Source: Gnetum montanum (taxonomy: Eukaryota; Streptophyta; Gnetopsida; Gnetales; Gnetaceae). From it: DNA of 64,000 nucleotides. The notes beneath the pieces were generated by a model. That model was not told where the DNA came from, did not search any database, and saw only the letters and a list, made by a program, of their open reading frames with translations. The stretch is from contig MNCI01002041.1 in NCBI GenBank assembly GCA_015680685.1, positions 860,547 through 924,546 on the forward strand, given 5' to 3'. The position numbers were made by a program, and so were the translations under genes. How positions within the stretch are numbered: the first letter of the stretch is position 1; every line of letters begins with the position of its first letter. Shown here piece by piece: positions 56,598-64,000 of this stretch.

Positions 56598-58640
56598 TAA
56601 GTATTTTTCACTTATTTTTTTTACAATTTTTTTATCATTTTCCTATTTCTTCCAAAAATTTTTAATTCTTCATATGTTTTCCATTTCTTAATATTTTTCT
56701 TTTCTTTATATTTTTCTCTTTTCTTGAGTCATTCTCTTTTTTTTTATGAATGTATTTTTATTTCTTTGTTAATAATATTGCCAAGTCATGATGTAAAGGT
56801 CAACACTATGTGTTGGGTTTTTTGTGCTATACTATCAAGATGATTGGGTAAGTAATTGTGTAAAGTAATGAGATCACCTCATCCATCCCTCTAGTTCTTT
56901 GAATAAAAGGTCATTTTCATGGAAAAAATTGGTTCTTCTTTTATGAAACTAAAATTAATTAATGATCATTGTACCTTGAAGAAAGAGGGAATGACCAAGT
57001 GGGAATGGCAAAGGGTGTAACCTTAAGGGAACTTTTTGGGTTCTCTTCATAACTTCCTTCATGTAGTCTCTTGGAATGTATCATCACTCCCCCATTAACC
57101 AATAAAAAGGAAGCTCTGTCTTTGCATGGTTTAGTTCCCATCAAAAAAAAAAAACAATTATGGGAATTCAAAGCACATCCCTTAGATACAATAATGGGCT
57201 ACAAGCACTGCTTATGGGGCTGGAAACACATGTTACCCATGCCTGAAGGCATACCTCTAACTAAGGCCCTTCCTTCTTCTCTTTTTGAAGTGATGATTGT
57301 TTTTTGAGGTGGTTGTGGACTCATGGTGGTTGGCAAGATGGAACACATCAATGCGAGGTCACTATTCATGGTATGGACTTAGTTTGAACTTGGATGGATA
57401 GGTATGTTGATCATTTTAATCATACTTGTCACAAGAACTTGTTGTAGACATGGTCAAGTACCTTACATCCCAACCACTACAATCCCTTCTCATCCCATTA
57501 TTCAACTCACTGCTACATGCGATTATGAGCCTTTTGGTTTTGTATAGTATAGTGCAACATCCTAATAATGATAGTTATGTGTTGTTTGGAACAAAGGCAT
57601 AGTCTACATTTGACTTCTTAGGTGCCCACATACATCTATAGAAGTGGTTATGCAAGGGAATTATGGCAAGAGCCTACTTTGGGGAGGACCCACTTGCATA
57701 ACTTTTGTTGATCATGGCTTTGAACTAACCTTCACATCTTCCAAAACATCAATGATGGTTTCTCTAAATTTATGCATGATTTTGGGACTACTTCTCATTT
57801 TTTTCATTAATATTTCTCGGTCATCTTTTAAATTTGACCTTTGGTTTCAATTATTCAAATACCTCTGTGCTTTCGGAGTTATGCTTATTAGTCATGGGGG
57901 CTAGGGATGCCTGCTTTAAAATTTTTGAAATTTTTACAACATCCTATTTTTGAACATCATGGTAACTAATAATATTTGATCAAAATAATGTGAACAACTT
58001 GATGAATTTAATTGCCTTAGAACCTTGGGCATAGTATGTTATAATCACCTTGTGATTAAAATAAAACTAAGTGATTCAAAAAGGGTTGATTATTAAGAAA
58101 AAATTTATCAAAACTGATGTTGATCCTTTGGTGACTATAGGTGATGCTAAAAGAAACATCTAAGGAAGTAGGTCTTTTTCCAGGCACAAAAACAAAGCCA
58201 AGAGAGGGACAACAGAGGATATGCCCATGGCCAAATCATAGCACATATAAGATAGTAGCTCAAGCATCACATGTTTGCTAGATCCATGGGATGACGAGAA
58301 GAAATTTCAATCCATCCTTCAAGAATGTTCTGCATAACTAGAGAAGCATCAACATAACAATCAATGTTAAAAGTCTGCCACTACTAGCAGCAACAAGAAG
58401 AATCATCTTCAACATATTCTTGAAGACCTCTACAAATTTTGTAATCTTCAAAGTCTATCCAATATTTTTGTCACTCTGTCATTTTTTATGCATCCACTCA
58501 AATAAAATTTTGTAATGTGGCACTTAGAATCATGTAGTAGTTAGTGTTAGTTAATAATTCCATACCTTTACAATTTTGTAAAGAAAGCTTAGTCCTATCC
58601 TGTTAACTCAAGGATGAGTTTTTATTTGGTTGTGGGGGCA
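56598..58640 (+). other. non-coding and 3' region of C
   Basis: 56598-57975 matches the conserved middle regions of B, B2 and B3 (including GTTACCCATGCCTGAAGG at 57231 and a stem-loop at 57647). 58080-58500 has a short coding-like trace (DPWDDEKKFQSILQECSA) of uncertain origin, perhaps the end of a lost ORF. 58560-58640 matches B's 3' end and finishes in a purine tract GTGGGGGCA, the likely plus-strand primer, against the LTR. Confidence 0.5.
57647..57702 (+). ncRNA. conserved stem-loop, C copy
   Basis: Arms GTTATGCAAG and CTTGCATAAC, perfectly paired, with a 36-nt loop (contains AGCCTACTTTGGGG). It has a double difference from B that keeps pairing. Confidence 0.5.
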
Positions 58641-59490
58641 TGATGAATCATATTGTTTCATTTTCTTCAATGTTGGGTATTTGATGTTGAAGCCCAAATG
58701 CGATGTCGGGTATCCAACATTAGGGGGTGTATGTTGGCCTATAAATATGGCACTTCGACACATGCTTTGAGCAATAGTTTTGCATAGTTTTTCATAGTTT
58801 TTTCAATAGAGTAGCTAAATTCTTGTAGTTTTATTCTGTAATCTTAGAGAATAGGCAGTGAGTGCCCACAAAGTGGATCTGAGTTAGTTGTACAAAATCT
58901 TATTCGATTGGCAATGTAGCTGGAAATATTCCATGAACAACAATAAGATCAAAATTGATTCTGATTCATTTAAGCACTTTAACTTAGATCAGATTTACTT
59001 TCCATGCAATTTACCTTTTATGTACTTAGTTAATATTTACATTTTAATGAATATTAATTAATTAAGCACATAAGTACAATCACTTTGAGCATGTGTATCA
59101 CTCTTGGTAATCCTAGCAACGCTTACCATTTGGTAATCGAGTAGTGTTATATGTTTTTAGGATGTGCACAGAAAGTGGGATCAAATACTTATGTTAGGAT
59201 AGTTGATTATTAATTAGCAATTAGATTAGTTGAATTGATTATAAATTGAGTTTCAACCTATTGTTAATCGTAGAATAATAAAATATAAAATAATAAAAAT
59301 CATATGCCTTACTTTGGACTAAATCACAGGTGACAAAGCTACCACTAGTGCAAGTGGAAAGATAGTGAACTATAATTAAGGCATAGTGATCTAGATGTGA
59401 CAACTAATCCCATCCATGGAATTCAACCAAATCATGCATGAACACTTGTGATTCATATGGTTGGGCATAGGGGTACCTCACCACTCATCA
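58641..59490 (+). repeat. 3' LTR of C
   Basis: 850 bp, TGATGAATCATATTG...CACTCATCA. TATAAATA at 58740-58747. It is close to 53460-54305, differing mostly by transitions. Confidence 0.85.
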
Positions 59491-59693
59491 CTTAGTAATG
59501 ACATCTAAAATAAAATTCTTGGAATGTAAATGATTAAAGTAAATAGAGTTCCTTACAAAATTGGGAGGTAGACTTGACTGTACATGACTTACTAGCTATT
59601 TACATGACCTAGAATGCCATAGTGGTGTTTACAAAATGACATAATTACATGACAAGATGAAATAAAACAAAACTTAGAGTAGCTCAATGTAGC
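59491..59693 (-). other. A3 LTR remnant joined to B3 3' region
   Basis: 59491 to about 59550 continues A3's LTR across C. From about 59553 upward the minus strand matches B's 3' untranslated region ('cccaattttgtaaggaactc' against 'ccaatattttgtaaagaactt'). B3's own 3' LTR and A3's U3 are both missing, so the join is a deletion or recombination scar. Confidence 0.45.
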
Positions 59694-62479
59694 TCATGTT
59701 CGAGGTGGTGGAGGCTCTTCTGTCAACTTCTTCCCTTTGTCATGAGGCTTTTGAAATTGATATCCATTTAAGAGTGCCTAAAGCTTCTCTTCTTCTATCC
59801 TCAGGTCATATACTGTCCATGCTTGTTATGCAATGTTGGATGGACCAAGTACATCCCATTGACATGACAGTTGCAGAAACATGCTATTTGCTTTCATGTA
59901 CTAGGCCTCAAATTATTGTCTTTCTTCTTCAAATGCCCTAGCCATGTTTTTGAACTCTTGATAATTTGACATTTGATGTGCTAGGTTCACTACTACATCC
60001 TTCTGGCCCTAGTAGGTAGCTTTGATGATCTTGAGTTTAGAGTTTGTAACATGTAATTTTTGTAATGCATCCTTTCAGTCAACAAACTTCTTCTCATACA
60101 TTGCATAGACTACCACTACTTTCTACCATAGTTTGTTCTAAGGCCTACCTACTATTAACATGGCTATATTAGTGTAATGAAGGTTTACTAATCCCATGTA
60201 TTTTTTTAGATCCTCTATTTGTAGGTATTTATTCTTCATCTTAGCCTAGTGGACATGAGCAAGGTTGTCAAGAATTGATTGCTAATATAGGTTTTTTGCA
60301 AAGATGGAACTGATTTTTCCCTTCACCATTTGGATTTCTTTTTCATTGATTTGTTTATACATGCCCACTTTATCTCTAAAATGCTCTTTTAGTCATTCAT
60401 GTTTGTTGACCTCATTTTTCCATGCATTGATTTCTATTGCAGATTCTTGACGAATAGCATAGACTTCTTCCATTAATAGGATTTTATTTTCTTGGGGCCA
60501 AGTGACTCGTATCTTGGCTAACATGAAATTTTTTTTCTTGGAGCTATTAGATGCTCTCCTTGAGTACATTTTTCATATTTTTGATGTTTGTCAACTAAGC
60601 ATTGTTAGCAGCTAACTGTTTGTTTTCCTCTTGTAAGGCTCTAAGTGCTTTGGCATGTGCATATATTTGAGCCTCTGCCACTGATGCATACCACACTACC
60701 TTCTCCTTCTCTCTTTCCATATTCATGTTATGAATAATTAGGCACCTCACATGGTTGGTTCTAAATTGCTCAAGTTGGTCTAGTGCTATGAATTGTATAG
60801 GGCTTCTCTTTTTAACTCTTAGAATTGCTAACTCTTCTTGTAAACTCTATACTTCATTTTTGGCATGTTCATCTCTAGTTTCTACCATAACCAACTTTTC
60901 CTTGGTGGTAATTAAATTAGACTACAGTATAGTAATATCACTTGGGATATCAAAATAATTCTACATGACCTAGCCTATTTGCAACAGTCTATCTAGTATA
61001 TCCTCATGTTCTACAAGAATCATTGAGGTACTAAGAAACATTTAAGCATCTCTTGTTCTAGAAATATCAGCTGTTGACACAATAGGAATATTAAATGATT
61101 CTTTTATATGATCTGTTATAACTTCAACTACTCCTACTATATCTTGGTGCTGCACAACCAAAACTATGACTCCTTTATTAGTTTTTAGCATAACTTGGAA
61201 TGATGCAATGTTCCCTAAGATTTGTTGTGCCTAATCATCCTCTCCTCCTATTTGTAGTGATACTTGCTCACTAACTGGGTCTACAAATATGGTGGACCTT
61301 ATGAAGCTCTTCCTTACTTTATACAAATTGGCCCTCTCCCCTATTTTCCAACTTATTATTTTTGCAATCTATTGTAGATGGCTTATGGATGGTCTATAGT
61401 CCTATGACGGTGGTGGAACATGTTGTTGTTGTTGTTGTATAGTTTATTACTAGCTTCTAGGTCCTACTTGTTATTACTAACTAGTAGCTAGAATGCTACT
61501 TGTAAGAGTGGTATTTGTAGCTTCCTTGGTGCATGTTGATTTTTCTACTTGATCCTTCTTTTTTGACACCACATTAAACATTTCAACATAGGAAGCATTT
61601 TGGAACTTCCTATAAATGTCATTGGTGCACCCTAGGATTCTGGCTTACTTGCATAGCTTCCTGATGAGGTAAGAAAATGGAAGTGTTAGCTTCCCTACTT
61701 TCTTTTCTTCAAATCACTTTTGGATCTCAAGGAAGAATAGATGGGTGATGGTGACATTGAATTTCCCCATCAAAACTTCCTCTAGCCACATATGAAGATA
61801 TTTTGTTGAGCCTATTTGTTGGAAATAAGTGGTAGCTACCAATTTTAAAATATATCTTTTCCTTGGCTATGAGTTTGATATAATCTTTATCTTCTTTACC
61901 TTATGCCTTGTGTAGCCATAGTATTTTAGCATCAATATTAAATCTTATTAAGATCTATCCCACATTTGCTCCTTGATTTGGAATATTAATAGCCTTTGTA
62001 ATTTCCTCCATTGAGTATGGCATAGAGATTACTTTGACTTTGACCATAGCATCTGATTATTTATTCTGCCAAAATTACCATGTTTCTCCTAGGTACCATT
62101 CACCATTGTTGGATAGTGTAGGCCATAAAGGAGATGCTTGGAGTTGCATATTCACTACTTCTAGAGAAAATTCCATGAAAGAACCAAAGTTTAGTTCCAT
62201 AATGACTGTGGACATCATAGACTTTTCTTGTATGGCTTGGAGGCATTCCGAAGATAGTGTGAGGCATTATCCTTGTTTAGGTGCTAATGGAACTTCTTTT
62301 TCTCCTTAGGCTAAGTGATTGGTAGCAGGAGTTTGTTGATGGATGCTATATGATTAGGCCTCTTGCTCTATGTGTTATGCTTGGGGAGTTTGTTCTCTCA
62401 CTTGGCCCCTCTTGTAGCCTCTTGGTCTTTTTCTCCCATGTTGGGAAGGCCCATTAGTGGTTGGTCTCTTTGGGACCAT
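59694..62479 (-). pseudogene. accessory ORF of element B3 (second copy)
   Basis: Homologue of 46698-49430. It starts at 62479 (MVPKRPTTNGPSQHG) directly after TTGATTGCAG. Domain motifs in order: LQASPLWPTLSNNGEWYLGE, ISMPYSMEEITKAINIPNQG, IYFKIGSYHLFPTNRLNKIS, SYVARGSFDGEI, then the LTLPFSYLI-type block near 61670. A Gln/Ser linker (61400-61560) and the coiled-coil region (60900-59900) follow; the end is near 59694. It has diverged from B throughout but in the same domain order, with many TAG/TAA stops. Two diverged copies with one architecture show that the protein was once maintained. Confidence 0.6.
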
Positions 62480-63062
62480 CTGCAATCAACAAGAGTTCAA
62501 AATTATTAAAGTGTTTAAATCAATACTTAATGGTTCCTTATCTTCCTCGTACTCTTGGTTAGATCACATTCCTATCTTATTATGATTGCAAAGTTAGAAA
62601 AATTTTAAAAGAAATCCCTTAGGTGTTATATCTTTTAATTACTTATGACCTTCCATAATTATCATTTTCTTTCTTATTATGGCTTAAAACGGTTGGTATG
62701 GTACATTAGAAGAATTAACTAAGTCCTTTAGGCTTAATTTTAATTAATTAACTATAAGGTTCTTATTATTTCTTATACTTACCCTTTACTATCTTCTAGG
62801 TGTTAGAAAAATTTTTGCTCAAATTTGGCTTAAAATTTTTGAAGTCAGTGTAGTGTACCATCTCCCCACCCCTGCCCTCCCATGACTAAGTTAAGTGCTC
62901 TAGGATTAATAAGGTTTAAAAATTCTAGAAATTGAAGCTATGGGGATGGAGTTATGGCTTGGGAAAGTTAGTGTGCAAGAGCTTTGAGGAAAAACTAGAA
63001 AAACTTCTCTTGCTACAAATGAGAGGAATGAAAATTTTCACTTACTCCCACATGTATATATA

Positions 63063-63120
63063 CTATTTATATCGATGTGACATTGTAGTAGCTATGATGT
63101 TGTAGCTATGATGTCATCCT
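63063..63120 (-). promoter_or_regulatory. internal promoter of B3 accessory ORF
   Basis: Minus-strand TATAAATA at 63070-63063, 584 bp before the ATG (585 bp in B). Just upstream are copies of a GATGTCATAGCTAC-type motif, which matches the U3 repeats of the A-type LTRs (for example 35480-35520, GATGTCATAGATACAATAT) and not those of B. Confidence 0.5.
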
Positions 63121-63427
63121 AAAAATTGTCAAATTTTTCATTGAATTTTCTAAGAAAAAATGAGTCAAATGGAATGTTTGGAAGATGTGAAGCTTGTCTA
63201 CAGGATCTTGAGCCATTAATGATGAACAATTTTTGAAAATTTGGCATTCAAATTTCATAAGGCAAGAATCTTTAGAAATGAAATTTTATTAGATGGATAG
63301 GAGGTGGATTATGAATTTCTGATATATGGATAGATTATTAGATGATATGGGAAGTATTTATTAATTCTTGATTGTTTCGAAAGGCATAAGATGATGTGGA
63401 ATTACTTGTCAAGTATGAAATACAAGA

Positions 63428-63484
63428 GTTATACAAGTGGATCCTCCCCAAAGCAGGCTTGAACCCTTAGCATCCTTATATAAC
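63428..63484 (-). ncRNA. conserved stem-loop, B3 copy
   Basis: Minus strand arms GTTATATAAG and CTTGTATAAC; one G-U pair, the rest Watson-Crick; 37-nt loop. Confidence 0.5.
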
Positions 63485-64000
63485 CATGCCTAAAAAGGTA
63501 CATAGGCACTCAAGTATTAAATGTAAGACATACTTTTATAGAAAAACACACATGTTAATATTTCTATATTGGGAAAATAACACTATATTATATGAAACCA
63601 CAAGTTATGATTAAATATACAAAGAGGTGAGATGGGCTATAGAAGGGATTGTTGAAACTAGGATGTGAGCTATCTTACCATAGGCATAATGAATTCTCAT
63701 GTATAATTTGTGTTTAGAGTAATCTTTAGCTCTTCTTTCCAAGATTCAAACTATGTCCAAACCACTCTTCAATGACATTGCATTATTTCATCCCTAAGGT
63801 TCACAACCATAAGACTACCATTGTTGAAAGGAGTATTACCACTTGGCATGTTGTTTAAGGGAGGAGTTTATTAATTGCACTTTTTATTTTCAAGATTCCT
63901 AAGAAGCTACCTACCTTTAGGCATGGGTAACATGTCTTTCTAGTGGAACACTCAAATATTTATTTTATGTATGGATTTTATTTTTAACTATGTCGACATT

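Larger units (their letters stand above)
53460..59490 (+). mobile_element. compact gag-only Athila-like element C
   Basis: 6,031 bp with two LTRs (53460-54305 and 58641-59490), primer site, gag lacking the capsid core, the conserved non-coding region and a short 3' remnant, but no pol and no full accessory ORF. The target duplication is CTTGG (53455-53459) and CTTAG (59491-59495), differing by one transition. The target is A3's LTR, whose sequence reads across the insertion like A2's LTR at 36470-36530. Confidence 0.85.
62480..64000 (-). other. upstream region of B3 accessory ORF
   Basis: On the minus strand this is the same region as B 43900-46697: the GTTACCCATGCC phrase (63918-63935), a stem-loop (63428-63484), tandem 'tagctatgatgt' motifs (63080-63120) and a TATA box at 63063-63070. 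No open frame seen. Gag of B3 would lie beyond the right edge. Confidence 0.5.

Noticed and set aside
1-64000. Host protein-coding genes, tRNA or rRNA genes
   Set aside because: None found on reading; every coding trace with recognisable motifs belongs to a retrotransposon, and no cloverleaf or rRNA-like sequence was noticed.

Overview
The window is repeat-derived DNA from a plant nuclear genome. It is AT-rich and CpG-poor, and almost all of it consists of old, nested, stop-ridden Ty3/gypsy LTR retrotransposons of the plant-specific Tat/Ogre and Athila lineages, with plant-type intron signals. I see no intact host gene, rRNA or tRNA. A large repeat-rich seed plant (a gymnosperm is one possibility) fits, but the species cannot be read from the sequence. 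Nearly every broken codon is a C-to-T type change (CAG to TAG, CAA to TAA, CGA to TGA), as expected of long-methylated DNA.

Layout. (1) 1-1737: 5' end of a minus-strand Athila-like element (B0: LTR 850-1737, gag at 1-689), abutting the gag of a second one. (2) 1738-2990 and 21768-23832: that second element (B1, minus), split by (3) a Tat/Ogre element T on the minus strand, 2991-21767, with a 5-bp target duplication TTCCT confirmed by a paralogous empty site near 31018. T reads, in its own sense: LTR, PBS, gag, protease, an approximately 6.0-kb intron, RT, RNase H, second RNase H, integrase, a 30-bp minisatellite, LTR. The intron (16347-10342) has consensus splice sites, joins the protease and RT frames in phase, and holds an intron-containing accessory gene on the opposite (+) strand. 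T's right end is a fold-back: its LTR is followed by an inverted partial LTR, so both outer ends are the same LTR terminus. (4) 23833-27113: unclassified AT-rich DNA with one degenerate repeat field; 27114-27879 is an assembly gap. (5) 27880-33167: minus-strand element B2. (6) 33168-36091: the 3' part of an unclassified + element ending in a truncated LTR. (7) 36092-40144 and 50509-52324: Athila-like element A2 (+) with LTR, PBS, gag, protease, RT and RNase H. It is split by (8) element B (+), 40145-50508, which has gag and a long accessory ORF but no pol, and itself carries a solo LTR (44649-45523). (9) 52325-52636: a 310-base inverted segment bounded by single Ns, probably an assembly artefact. 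(10) 52637-53459 and 59491 to about 59550: the 5' end of minus element A3, split by (11) a compact gag-only element C (+, 53460-59490). (12) About 59551-64000: minus-strand element B3, carrying the same accessory ORF as B.

How the parts relate. B0, B1, B2, B, B3 and C share LTR ends (TGATGAGT...ACTCATCA), a tRNA-Asp-type primer site and, where visible, gag. None shows RT, so they look non-autonomous, probably mobilised by Athila relatives such as A2, whose gag and primer site are similar. B and B3 carry a second transcription unit (internal TATA box about 585 bp before its ATG) for a protein with an N-terminal domain resembling the plant transposon-associated family and a C-terminal coiled coil. 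The antisense gene inside T's intron appears to have the same architecture, so two retrotransposon lineages carry a similar accessory gene in opposite orientations. That is the most interesting system here.
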